Positions 51,288-62,689 of a stretch of 64,000 nucleotides of DNA are shown piece after piece. The position numbers were made by a program, and so were the translations under genes. The DNA is taken from NCBI GenBank assembly GCA_009760855.2, contig WPIO01000055.1, positions 2,630,001 through 2,694,000 of the forward strand. The letters run 5' to 3'. The notes under the pieces are model-generated. The model saw only the letters and a list, made by a program, of their open reading frames with translations, had not been told where the DNA came from and did not search any database. Numbering within the stretch: position 1 is the stretch's first letter; every line of letters begins with the position of its first letter. The DNA is from Cristatella mucedo (Eukaryota > Bryozoa > Phylactolaemata > Cristatellidae).

Positions 51288-52063
51288 TAATAATATTAAT
51301 ATTATTAATAATAATGCACTTGATAAAGCGCCCTCAGAGAACTCAATCGCCTTCTAGGTGCTTTACGTTTGCTGCAAAGGGAAATGCAATTGGAAGGCGA
51401 GTAATATCATGCTTGATAAACAAACAACATGAATAACATGGCTAGTTGTGACATGCACAGGGTCAGCATGAAAATGTGGTTAGGGGCAGCATGCACAGTG
51501 TCAGCACGCATAAGCACATCAAGGACGAATCACAGGGATTCACTAAATGCTGTCCTAAATAGGTGTGTTTTTAAGTTCTTTTTAAATGTGGTCAAGTCAG
51601 GAGATGTTCGGACACAAGTCGGGGGCGGGGAGTTCCAGGCTTTGGGAGCATACGAACTAAATGCACGGTCTCCAAAGGATTTGAGGTTTGTACGAGGAAT
51701 TGGTAGAGTGTTGGATTGCCAAAAGCGGGTGGTACGATGCTTGGCCTGGTGGGGGAGTAGATCTGAGAGGTAGGCTGGAGCCAAAGAATAAAGTGACCTA
51801 ACAGTGAGTGACAAAACCTTGAAGTCAATCCGTTGCTTGACTGGTAGCCAGTGCAGGTCGGCGAAAAGTGGTGTGATGCGGCAACTGCGACGCTCAGGTC
51901 AGATAAGCCTAGCTGTGGAGTTTTGCACCAGCTGCAATCACCTGATCGCATGTGCCGGTAGGCCAGTAAGCAGTGAGCTGCAGAAGTCGAGACGGAATGT
52001 CATGAATGCATGGACCAACTTACACGTGGTATCCTTATCTAAACAAGCCCGAATTTTAGCAGG
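51288..52063 (-). mobile_element. LINE A copy inserted in LINE B
   Basis: The minus strand carries the tail (aataatattaatatt at 51288-51315), the 3' UTR and a broken reverse-transcriptase C-terminus (RTNLKSFGDRAFSSYAPKAW in one frame, LHWLPVKQ in another). A one-base shift separates the two frames. It ends in CTAAAATTCGGGCTTGTTTA. Confidence 0.9.
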
Positions 52064-53893
52064 AAACCATTTACTGGCGAATCCTGAGAATACTGGTGAA
52101 TCCTGAGGTCCGACTCCCCGGATATTAAGCGCTCAGCTGAAAAGTTTCCAGCCTTCTTTACTAAAAAAATTGTTTACATTTGTGCCTCCCTAAAGCACCC
52201 CTCCGACTAAAGCAATCGCAGTATCGCAACCTGTGACCTTCCATAAAAGGTTTTCCGAGGTTTCTGCGTGCGATGTGGCTACCTTAATAAGGTTTAGCAA
52301 AATGAGCTCGTCTCCTCAAGACCCTGTACCATCATCTCCGTGGTCTTCACTGGCAGACGAACTTTGCCCTGCCATAAACGAGATTTGAAATGCTTTTTTG
52401 TTAAAAGAGGTCGTCCCTAAGTCCTCGAAATCGGCAATCGTAAAACCCATAATTGAAAAGCCTGGATTAGATACAGAGGTCCTTGAAAAATAGCACCCAG
52501 TTTCCCTTCTTCTTTTCTTGTCAAAATTATTGAAAAAACTGTTGCTAAACAGCAGGTTGAACGTATCGAAAAGAATTAAATGTTAAAACATTTCAATCAG
52601 GGTTCAAGAGGCAGCACTACACTGAAACTGCTCTCCTCCTTGTTAACAATGACATTCTACGTGGCAACAATGACCGGAATGTCACTGCCCTAGCTCAGTC
52701 ACCTGCCTTAGACACCATTGACCATGATGTTCTACTTGAACGATTGAGAACAACGATCAGTCTGGTAGACAAAGGACTGGCGTTGTTCAAATCGCACTTG
52801 TCTGATCGTGTTCAATCCGTGTCGTGTGGGGGTCAGGTCTCACACATGAGATGGGTCACCTGTGTAGTCCCTCAAGGATATGTACTCGGTTCTATGCTGT
52901 TCTCCTATACTCAACCTCTGGGAAAAGTGATTAAGGCCCATGGAGTAGGATATCACTTTCATGTTGACGATACTCAGCTGTATTTGTCATTCAAACCGTC
53001 GGAATCTGCTGCAGCAACAGAGAAACTGAATGCTTACCTTGCCGACATTCAATCCTGGATTTCGGAAAACTTCTTGGAACTAAATGACGATAAAACCGAA
53101 CTGCTGCTCATAGGACACACTAAGCATGTGGATGGATTAAAAGGCTTTGCTCTTCTAATAGGTGATTCTGTTGTGGGACCATAACCACATGCTCGAAATC
53201 TAGGTGTCATTTTCGACAGCTACATGAATTTGAAAAGCTTCATCCAGAAGACTGCTTCTACAGCTAGCGATCACGTCCGATCCCCATCCAAGATTAGGAG
53301 CTGTCTTCCACAGTGGCTTGTAGGAAAGTTAACTAGCTCATTATTTCTGTCTCGGCTTGATTATTGTAATTCCCTCTGGGCTGGGCTACCAAAGAAAGCA
53401 ACTAGGCCACTGCAGCTGACTATGAATATGGCTGCAAGGCTAGTCTTCAAGTCCCAGAGGTTAGAGCACGTGTCTCCTTTGTTAAAAGAGCTAGGATGGA
53501 TGCCGGTTGAGCAATGGATACAGAGCAAAGTTCTTACGCTGACCCACAAAGCCCACCACGGCTTAGCTCTTTTGTACCTAGCTGAACTCCTGCACCAGTT
53601 TTCAGCTTCCTCGTGCCCTCAGGTCTTGCACTGAAAATAAATTAGCTGTTCCATTCCTCCGCTTAAAGACCGTTGGCAACAGAAGCATGAGCTTTGCAAG
53701 TCCTAGACTGGAGCTCGCTTCCACAATTCTTAGGCAACGACAACAACTCTCCTGCTGCCGACTACGGCTCATCCTTTTCAGCAGTCCTGAGCTGCTACTT
53801 CCATGCTACTCACTACCTCAACTGCTCTCCTGACTCAGCTATGCTTCCCACGTTCTCTTTGTTGCGTGAGACGAAGTTGGTAGGCTACCGAAT
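52064..53893 (+). mobile_element. LINE B, right part with reverse transcriptase
   Basis: Frames encode LDTIDHDVLLERLRTT-type text (52.71 kb), SLVDKGLALFKSHLSDRVQS, GYHFHVDDTQLYLSFKPSES (catalytic site reads VDD), ENFLELNDDKTELLLIGHTK, LSRLDYCNSLWAGLPKKATR, MAARLVFKSQRLEHVSPLLK and the LINE B 3' UTR. It stops at 53893 before the tail. Stops at about 53182 and in the 5' part inactivate it. Confidence 0.9.
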
Positions 53894-54365
53894 TTAATAA
53901 GATAAATACAACTAATTCAAGTTTAATTTAAGTCGTCCAAGCTTCTATGCATACCATCCGGAATTTATAGTGGAACCGTCGGTAGCCGAAGCTGAGCACC
54001 GCCACAGTAAGGCGCCATCATAGTAACACACAGCTTCTCATGGCACATCTTCAACATACCTAAAGTAAACTTATTGCAACCACACACAGAGAAGACAAGT
54101 AGAAAACCGGAAGACAGACTGACAGTCCTGATGACGACACAGAGTCTGGAATGGAACCGGTTCTGCCACCACTAACACACGTGGCATTAGCGAAGCTTAA
54201 CAGAACTCAAGGGGGCGAATGGCCTTGATGGCCTTGATCGAGAGAGAATATAAAACATAGAAAAAAAGCAGACAGACCGGCTCGTATCATTGCGCGAGAT
54301 GAGCACTAATTGACGTCACACATTTTAAATTACCATGTTGGACAGTCTGTCGGAGCAAAATGCAT

Positions 54366-55385
54366 TGTAATGATAATAACAATAATATTACATTTGCTAA
54401 AGCGCCCCCAGAGAACTTAATCTCTTTCTAGGGGCTTTGTATTTGCTGCAAAGGAAGCAAGATCGAATGATTAGTAGTAGCATGCTCAATAAACATCAAG
54501 AATACTATGCTTAGGGGTGACGTGTGCACTTTGTCGGCATGCAAATATGGTCAGTGGCTGCGTGCACAGTGTCGAAACACATGAGCACACAATGGACGAA
54601 TCACAAAGACCCACTAATTGCTGTGAGAAATAAATGCGGTTTTAGTTTCTTTTTAATGTAGTTCAAGTCAGACTACGTCGTGACGCAAGCTGGTAGTTAG
54701 TTCCAGGCTTTGGGAGCATACTTAACTAAAGGCACGGTCTTCGAAGGATTTGAGGTTCGTACGAGGTATAGCTAGATGATTAGATTCCAAAAAGTGGGTG
54801 ATACCATGCTTAGCCTGGTTTTCTAGTAGATCTGATAGGTAGTCTGGAGCCAAAGAATTAATGGATCTAAAAGAGACAGAAAAGAAAGTGACAGTGAAAG
54901 TAAAAGAGTGACGGAACCTTCAAGTCGATGTGCCGCTTGACCGGAAGCCAGTACAGGTGGGCGAGAAATGGCGTGACGTGGCAACTAAGACGCTCATGAC
55001 TACGCAACGACATCTACTCTCCAACTGCCGACTATGGCACATCTTTTTCAGCGGTCCTGAACTGCTACTTCTATGCTACTCTCTACCTCAACTGCTCTCC
55101 TAACTCTGCTATGCTTCCCACTTTCTCGTTGTTGCGTGAGACGAAGTTTGTTGGCTACCGAATGCATACCGAAAGCCGCTTAGGCTGTGAGTGCGCTATA
55201 CAAAACTCTCCTGCGTAACACCCACATGGTCTTTATGACTTTGTGGAGTTACTGACGGAGATACATATACACATATATATATATGACTAAACGTAGATGC
55301 AGGGTTTGACACCAGCTGTAAGCGATTGCACAGGCCGGTAGACTAGCAAGCAGTGAGTTTCAGAAGTCGAGACGGGATTATTCCA
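54366..55385 (-). mobile_element. LINE A copy split by a LINE B tail
   Basis: LINE A 3' UTR and broken ORF on the minus strand occupy 54366-55000 and 55288-55385. A LINE B tail lies between. ATGAC is present at 54996-55000 and at 55283-55287, a 5-base target duplication of the later LINE B insertion. Confidence 0.88.
55001..55282 (+). mobile_element. LINE B tail inserted in LINE A
   Basis: CAACGACATCTACTCTCCAA through GAAAGCCGCTTAGGCTGTGA to ACGGAGATACATATACACAT. It is very similar to 19142-19425. Confidence 0.9.
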
Positions 55386-55699
55386 TCGTTACAGTATTTG
55401 CTCAGTTTTAGACTCTCTACAAAAAATTTGGTTTTGCGGGATATTAGCTGCATGGATTTTAGAGCATACATTTTCACTTGGTCACGGTGATGGCGTGGCA
55501 CCCAAATTAATGGAGTTTATTTCAGACTAACGATGATAGAAAGCATGTACGGGTGCAAGGCAATAGCTAGGGTTTAGATGCGAATGCATGCTAGAATGGT
55601 GTATCCTCCGACATATACTACTGAAGTATCCGACTAGTGGGGCGAGAAACAGCGGAAAAGATGCATGAGCCCTTGGGTTGGAATTGACAAGATACAAAA

Positions 55700-55862
55700 T
55701 TACGACCTCGGTCCCGAGATCGTGGGCTCGAATCTTGTGTGGGCGATCCTTTATCGCTGCTGCAAGAGGTGGTTATAGTGGTAAAGGCTCCTCTGTCGCT
55801 ATGAAATAGCCGTAAAGGCTTTCTGTCACTGTTCAAAAGAGGCTGTTAAATCAGCTAGTATA
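55700..55862 (+). mobile_element. SINE B with an internal duplication
   Basis: ACGACCTCGGTCCCGAGATC, GTGGGCTCGAATC, GCGATCCTTTATCGC and GAGGCTGTTAAATCAGCTAG. The segment GTAAAGGCTCCTCTGTCGCT is followed by a second GTAAAGGCTTTCTGTCACTG before the tail. Confidence 0.85.
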
Positions 55863-55899
55863 TAAATTGCTGCGGAAAATTCACGTTGCATTCTTTTAG

Positions 55900-56357
55900 A
55901 AATTCATTGATCCTGTACTACCACCTAGCTGAACTGCTGCACCAGTTTCAGCCCCTTCGCCCCCTCATGTCCTGTGTGGACAATACATTAGCTGTTCCAT
56001 TCCTTCGCTTAAAGACCGTTGGCAACAGAAGCTTGAGCTCTGCAGGTCCTAGACTCTCGAGCTCGCTTCCACAATTCTTATGCGGCGACAATTACTCTCC
56101 GGCTGCCGACTATGGCTCATCGTTTTCAGCGGTCTTGAGCTGCTACTTCCGTGCTGCTCACTACCTTAACTGCTCTCCTGACTCTGCTATGCTTCCCACT
56201 TTCTCTTTGTTGAGTGAGACGAAGTCTGTTGACTACCGAGTGGGTACCGAAAGCTGCTTAGGCTGTGAGTGCGCTATACAAAACTCTCCTGGATAATACC
56301 CACATGGTCTTTATGACTTTGTGGAGTTACAGACGGAGATACATTATATTACATAAC
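55900..56357 (+). mobile_element. LINE B 3' end with tail
   Basis: CACCTAGCTGAACTGCTGCA (AELLHQF), CTTAAAGACCGTTGGCAACA and the 3' UTR to GAGATACATTATATTACATA. Confidence 0.88.
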
Positions 56358-56477
56358 AATATGATCAATTCCTATATGAGAACTCGAACTAGTCTCTCAA
56401 AGTAATCAGAGTTAGGATTGCCCAGAAAACCACGAATCAGCAGGCCCTTAGATGAAATAGAAAATTACAGCTGTTTC

Positions 56478-56636
56478 AAAAGCTTCTTTTGTAAAAAAGA
56501 CTGAAGAGTGTTTACGGCTGTCACCAACGCTTGTAGTGGTGATGGAGCATCAACCACCTGAGGTATTGAACTCACGACCTTAGTACCGAGGTCGTGAAAA
56601 GCAACAGCCTAAACTAGTGTGCCATCATGTATCACC
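56478..56636 (-). mobile_element. SINE B, diverged
   Basis: GTTTACGGCTGTCACCAACG, CAACCACCTGAGGTATTGAA and ACGACCTTAGTACCGAGGTC to GTGCCATCATG on the minus-oriented copy. Confidence 0.8.
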
Positions 56637-56937
56637 ATGGTTTAAAAATGTGCGAAGCCACTCTCCCATTCTGCTTAGCCAATTAAAGATTTTAAAATTA
56701 ATGATCTTTATATTTGTTCCGACTAAGGTGCCTGCCACGATCCTTGTCTCAGAAACCTTTGCATTTCAAAGGTAATTAAAATCTGGTGACTCATTTTATA
56801 GAAGTGCTGAAAAGCATTCGATGTGGCACAACTTTGCTAACAGTTGATTCACTGTCACCATCAATGGTCGACCAGTAGTTTCCAATATGAGGTTTTCTCC
56901 TGAAGAAAAATCTTTTGACTTTGCAGCAAGCGGGTGA

Positions 56938-56992
56938 CTGACGTAAAGGCTCTTCTGTCGCTATATAAAAGAGGCTGTTAAATCAGCTGGTA
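56938..56992 (+). mobile_element. SINE B tail only
   Basis: ACGTAAAGGCTCTTCTGTCG, CTATATAAAAGAGGCTGTTA and AATCAGCTGGTA. Confidence 0.78.
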
Positions 56993-57347
56993 TTTTTTTG
57001 ATGTGCACAGAGTGATCATAGAGGAGGAGACGGGTACTTGATCCGGTTATCGAGAGGCACTTCTTTGGGGTATCTGTACGAGATGTCTATGGTTAGGCAC
57101 CGTTCACTCATGTTGCTGGCCTTTACTTAAGCCTCAATTAGACCGAATTTTTGGCTGAACTAAGGCCATCTTGCTGAAGGAAGGAGTAAAACAATAATTT
57201 GGTGACACTTTTTCGGCTCACACGCTTGGTGTGTCCTATGAGTGACAGGTCAATTTTTATCTTTGTTTTAATTAAGAAAATTGAGTTTCAGCAAGAAAAG
57301 CATTAGAAGTCGCGGTATCGTCCGATTGTGCAAATGATACAACAACT

Positions 57348-57685
57348 GGGTATGCTTCCAAAGCCTAGTATTCACTTCCGACTTGCGTCACGATATCCCC
57401 TCACTTGACCACATTTACAAACAAAAAACGCATTTATTTATCACACCATTTAAAAATTACCTGTCATTCGCCCTTTATGTGCTTATGTGTGCTGACATTG
57501 TGCATGCTGGCACTAACCATAATTGCATGCTGACCCAGTGCACGTCACCCGTACCCACGTGATTCTTTTTGATATTGAGCATGCTACCACTAACCATTCG
57601 ATCGTGCTTCCTGTGTAGGAAAGGTGAAGTGCCTAGAAAGAGATTAAGTTCCCTTAGTGTGCTATATCAAATGTACTATTATTAA
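57348..57685 (+). mobile_element. LINE A 3' end, diverged
   Basis: CAAAGCCTAGTATTCACTTC (PKAWNSLP), CCACATTTACAAACAAAAAA, GTGCATGCTGGCACTAACCA and the hairpin tail (AGTGCCTAGAAAGAGATTAA) to TACTATTATTAATATT. Confidence 0.85.
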
Positions 57686-58857
57686 TATTCTTACGTTATG
57701 CATAGATGATATAGCAAATTTCAGAAGCCAAAATCACATTTCCTTTCCTGATGTTCGGTGTAAATAAAAAACAGAAACGACAGAAAGCAGACCCTGATGT
57801 TGTCAAGTGGTTATTGAGACGTGACCACCAAATGAAGCCGGTTGACCAAGGTCGGAAAAATGAGATTTGTGCCTCGCCAGTGCATTATTTTACAGACCTT
57901 TTAATCTCAATTGTTCAAGTAAGACGTCGTAGCTTCAGTTTTCAAAACAGCCGGAGCAGTTTCTCAAGAGATAGGGTGGTTTCTAACCAATTATTGAGAT
58001 AGAAAACTCTATAGCTCTCATTTCATTTCTACAGCTTCCTTTAAACATTGTTAGAGTACATACAAATTGCTATTCGAGAAATCGCCTAATTTACTTGCAA
58101 TATATTCTATTTAGTGAACAGCAATTTTTTTCCTGACTATTGAGTTTTTTATAGTGTTATAATTAAAGTTAAGTGAAAAGAGGTTGTAATAATCCCAATT
58201 GGCATACGGGAGTATGCTATGAAGACCTCAAATATCTTATTTATTTCGGAGTAGTTTCTCACTCTTTAGTAGATTTTGTTTTTGCACGCGAAGCATAATG
58301 CATTCGCTTGGTGCAGTTGATCTATTGATGCTTTGTCAATCAAATTTAGCTATCTAATATCCTCGTCCGGAGAAAAATATTCGTTTAAAGCACACTTACT
58401 GTTCCACATCTACGGATATCTCACTGTAGTGTTACGTCCGCCTGACCCTCACTATTTCGGGTTTAGGGGCTAAGCATGGCGCATGTGAAAGCCTGCACCT
58501 GGCCTAACAGCTTTAAGGAAGAAAATTCCAAATATAATTTTACTGACCACAAAACAGTTTTTTTATTAAAAACTATTTTATATTTATGCTAGGCGTACAG
58601 AATAAATAAAACACACTTTGCAACGAAGGAGAATGTACAAATCTGTAATTCAGTGTGAGAAGTCTTGAGCATTGCTGCGTACGAGAACCGTATATCTACT
58701 CAGGCTGTTTACCGCTCCCTTCAAGAAGCAATAATCTAAAGTCTGAGCCAGTTGTACTGCTTAGAAAAGCATGAAAAAACAGAAGTGCGATGTGGAGACC
58801 ATCATGCAAAAAGCCCAAAACTACACCCAGGTCCCCCGGGTAGCAATACTGGGGTCA

Positions 58858-58930
58858 AGTCTCTAATAATGTAGAGTGACCAGACAGAGATTAATTTCTC
58901 TTTTGGCGCTTATACGAATTTATTATTAGA
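58858..58930 (+). mobile_element. Possible SINE A or LINE A tail remnant
   Basis: AGACAGAGATTAATTTCTCT and TTTGGCGCTTATACGAATTT keep the order of the shared hairpin tail. Confidence 0.5.
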
Positions 58931-59087
58931 ATTTCTGTTAGTACTAATATTAACTAGTTCACGTGATCATCCTTATGACGAGTTTCGCACACTACCAAGT
59001 CGTCACTGCAATCCCGCTGAATTATGTCAGGAGTAAGTGATTAAGAGAATTATAGATGGCGCTCATTAACATTACAGATGGCGCTTA

Positions 59088-59190
59088 TTAACATTCGATC
59101 GCGCTTCCTTTGCAGCAAATGTAAAGTGCCTAGAAAATAATTGAGTTCTCTGAGGGTGCTATATCAGATGTATTATTAATATTACTAAAC
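59088..59190 (+). mobile_element. LINE A tail
   Basis: CTTTGCAGCAAATGTAAAGT, GCCTAGAAAATAATTGAGTT and CTGAGGGTGCTATATCAGAT to ATTATTAATATT. Confidence 0.83.
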
Positions 59191-59734
59191 TATATTTTTT
59201 CAAAGGTTTTTCTCAGCCTTAGCTAAAATGAATTGTTACGACCTAGAAAAAACCTGAAATAACTAAATGTGGCAATGAAGTCTGACTGTTTCACGAGCTA
59301 TTCAAACCTACATAGGGATGCAAACTTTCTCAGCTAGAGTTACCGTAAACATTACTTATTTGTCTTGGATTAATTTAATGTTACTTAAAAATTGAAAAAC
59401 ATGCTCTCATTCCGGGCTCAACCAGAATATCTGTGGTAGAATCTTCACGAAATCTAAGTGCTCTGTTACAGAGCAAAAATTTACTAGTTAGTCGCAACAG
59501 CTTAAGAGTAAAGTCTTCCAACTTCTCAGCTACGTAAAAGTAAGAAATCATGAGTCTGCCTTAATTTGCGTGCGTCATCCAAGCTGGTTTTTTATGTGTG
59601 TATCAACATAGTTCCTGACAACTGAAACTCATAACTTGCAGGTTAGCGGCCTCTGCAATCAGGCATATAAATTTGATAAATAAGCAGCTGCTAGAGAGTT
59701 ATCTGTCGTTAACTTTACAATTTCGATATTACGT

Positions 59735-60065
59735 CACTTCACCTTGACCTGCACTGGCTCCTCATCAAGCTTCGTTTTGACGTCAAGGTTTTGTCACTCA
59801 CACTTAGGTACCGCCATTCTCTCTCTCCTGCCTACCTATTTGGCCTTCTTCAAAATGCGACCATTCATCATCATATATAGTTCTTCTAATTACTGCCAAT
59901 TAGCAGCACCTCGAAATCACATCCAACCATTCGTCGACCTTTCATTTAATTATTATGCTCTCAATGCGTATATATCACTTTAAAGTGACGTCACCATATC
60001 CCCTTACTCGACGATATGTAAAATTTAGTTAAAACGCATCTCATCCTCACAACATTCGATGGGTC
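59735..60065 (+). mobile_element. LINE A fragment, decayed
   Basis: GACCTGCACTGGCTCCTCAT reads DLHWLLIK, followed by FDVKVLSLTLRYRHSLSPAY. Later, CCTTACTCGACGATATGTAA resembles the LINE A 3' ORF end. No tail is visible. Confidence 0.7.
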
Positions 60066-60149
60066 CTGGTAAATTGTCCTACATTTTTGTTTGTGTTGGA
60101 GCTGTTTTTCCCTATGATGTAGCTAACTAGATTGGCCCGCTTTGCTTTG

Positions 60150-60515
60150 TTGCGTGTGATAAATTCCTAAAGAAAGATTTACTACTCCGCCAGTGCTCTG
60201 CCGGTGCAATTCAAACATGGTATTCATATTGTTATATGTTTGCCGACGTGCTGAGAGTGCTGCAATGGTGTGAGTATGAAATAGTTTTTAGTATATTAGC
60301 CTAACAGGCCAGGGTACGATAGCAAGTACTAACGAGTTTGAGTTTGTTGCGTGTGTTAAGTGCCTAAGGAGAGATTTATTTTGGTGCAATAAAAATACTG
60401 TATTCATATTGTTATATGCTTGAAGACGTGCTAAGAGTGCTGCAATGATGTGGGTATGAAATAATTTTAGGATATCAGCCAAACAGGCCAGGGGTACGAT
60501 ATTAGGTACTATTCG
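60150..60515. repeat. Tandem duplication, about 197-bp unit x2
   Basis: GTTGCGTGTGATAAATTCCT at 60149 recurs as GTTGCGTGTGTTAAGTGCCT at 60346. ATATTGTTATATG, GACGTGCT-AGAGTGCTGCAA and AACAGGCCAGG are shared downstream, at roughly 85-90% identity by eye. Confidence 0.8.
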
Positions 60516-60559
60516 ATTTAAAAGAATAATTTTTATAGTGGCAGACAGACCTCAATGGC

Positions 60560-60655
60560 TATAATAATAATAATAATAATAATTCACTTGATAAAGCGCC
60601 CTCAGAGAACTTAATCTCTCACTAGGCGCTTTACACTTGCTGCAAAGTGAAATGG
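60560..60655 (-). mobile_element. LINE A tail with (AAT)n
   Basis: AATAATAATAATTCACTTGA, TAAAGCGCCCTCAGAGAACT and TAATCTCTCACTAGGCGCTT, then TACACTTGCTGCAAAG. Confidence 0.88.
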
Positions 60656-61213
60656 CTGTCGCATGCAGCTGGCAATTCAAAGAGTCACCTACTGCAGGAT
60701 TCTAATGAATCACCACGGTCATGGAGAGGGAGTATCTGAACTCCAAGGGTATCAATCCTTTAAGACTGGTTGGAGAGCAGTGGTATGTTTAAATCAGTCG
60801 CCTATCGCCTAGTTTTCGCAACTGCTTAATCGTGCATGAACTGCATTGTTGACACGGTCAGTTTTCAAAATAAAAAACTGGCTTCAGAAAGTCAGTACTA
60901 ATTGCCTCATGAAAGTAGTTTATGGATGTACCCAGATTTATAGAATTCTCTTGCAGAGCAAGACTGCAGGATTAAAAGGAACTCTGTTCTCGGTGAAGCG
61001 TGGCCACAAAAAGTTATCATATTATTCCAGAGAGCCTATATAATTCTTTTAACCACCAATGTTTTTATTTATTTTATTTGTTTTTGCTTTGTGTCTTTTT
61101 AATAGTTTATATCTGCGTTCAGGAAGCGGGGTTATTAATTATCAAATGCATCTCGCATGCAGCTACGCCTTGTCTCTATTGCGTTTTTACATCGTTTTTC
61201 CTTTATTCTGCAG

Positions 61214-61531
61214 AGACGAAGCTCGAGGCAAGCAACAATCCCGTTTATAGTGGCACTATTTTCAAACTTACTTGCATTTATAATGGATTTACCAAATTGA
61301 AAATAGCAGATACTAGTCCAAGCTACAATTTCATTGATTGTCTGTCATCTACAAGCTCGATATCAAGACAGGGAATATTTTTGGGAAACAATGTGATTAG
61401 CTACAATTGCAGCCAAACAAGCCTTAGTATTTTGTGTCGAGCATCACCAGAGTGGAATCTGACATTCCTTTGCACCGGCACTCGACCGAATAGCACCTTT
61501 CAATCTAAAGAGCTCAACCTCAGTATCAAAG
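61214..61531 (+). CDS. Phase 1-1 exon of an Ig-like extracellular domain
   Basis: The exon is bounded by acceptor ttattctgcag (ending 61213) and donor gtaggc, open for 105 codons, and both junctions are phase 1. Phase 1-1 exons are typical of immunoglobulin-type domains. It begins TKLEASNNPVYSGTIFKLTC, which resembles an Ig B-strand Cys. It ends NLTFLCTGTRPNSTFQSKEL plus NLSIKG, which resembles the F-strand Cys and final strand. A further Cys pair (FIDC, ILC) and sites NCS, NLT and NST are present. The Ig call is a judgement by eye; the usual Trp and DxGxYxC motif are not clear. It joins the signal-peptide exon at 47274 in phase. Confidence 0.55.
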
Positions 61532-62689
61532 GTAGGCACTTATTAGCTCGCATGGTGACTATTTTAAAGGCTACCTGTCTGCACGCCTCCGGATGGGTGC
61601 ACCGTGGTTCGAGTTTTCTGCTTCTGCTGTGGGCACATAAACCGCTGTCTCGGCTACCACTGTTGTAAACATAGCCAGATCGGAGCCAGCCAATTAATGA
61701 ACGCTAACGCCAGCCATAAAGCTGCGAGGTGATCTGGAAATTCTGAGAGCTCTATGGTACAGGCAAAATTGCTTGCATTTGGCTTTTGGTTATTGCTTGT
61801 CTTGTATTGAGTTGTAGAGCGGCTGGATAACGATTGACTCTCTTAGATTAATACACAAATGGATTATTATTATTATTATTGAGGATATTAGGCTGCCGCC
61901 CCCTGCTCAATTATGTCACTGCTGCGTGTCACTAACCCGATGAACAAAACGGAACTGAAGGGTCTTAATTCAGTGGTTTGTTACGTGGCATCGGGGCTAA
62001 GGGGGCTTAGGCTGTTCACACGTAGCTTAGGGGTTCTTATACCTTTGCTTGCATTGTCTGTTACTGTTATCTGTTACGTGGCATCCAAGCTAAGGGGTAC
62101 TTACACCATTGCTTATATTGTCTGTTAGTTTTAGCAGCCGACTGGCTAAAAAAGCAACTGCTTACGCTTAGCTTCGACCTTTCAATGATATTTTTTCCGG
62201 ATTTTGGGGACTATTCCATGTAAACCAAAAACGCTATGAACTTGATTGATCGTGTTAGAGTCACGACTTTGTTTAAGGAAATCATGCCTGCCATTGTAAG
62301 TATCATATCAACTCGTCAAACATGTCCCCTGACTCATACTTTTACTATTTAAATACTTGCTTAAGAAATTGCTATAACCCGTTATCTATTTTATAAGGTT
62401 TTGAAAATTAGCATAATGGCTGTGTTAAACGGTCTTATATTCTTTTTTAAAATATCGTGTCATCTCTGACTGTCTTTGTTGAAGCCGTCTTCAGAAAATC
62501 CATGGTCAATTCGGTTATCGCTTGTGTGAAAACATAAAATATCGTTCACAGATCCCTACCTAGCCAAAGTAGTTTTGTATGAGCCCATTCTTTGCAAATT
62601 AGGTCCGAATACATGCAAATTCTGTATGTTCTCATAGAAGCAATAGATTGACGAGTTAAGTGGTGAAGAATAACCTTTTAAACCGCTGC

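Larger units (their letters stand above)
47338..61213 (+). other. Presumed first intron of the Ig-like gene
   Basis: It contains SINE B copies, LINE A and LINE B copies and AT-rich DNA. The parts at 46.9-47.2, 48.8-49.3, 49.7-51.1, 58.0-58.9 and 60.7-61.2 kb show nothing that I recognise. Confidence 0.45.

Noticed and set aside
57751-58002. ATG open frame of 83 codons, Lys/Arg-rich
   Set aside because: It has no recognisable domain, splice context or homologue in the window; the length is expected by chance.
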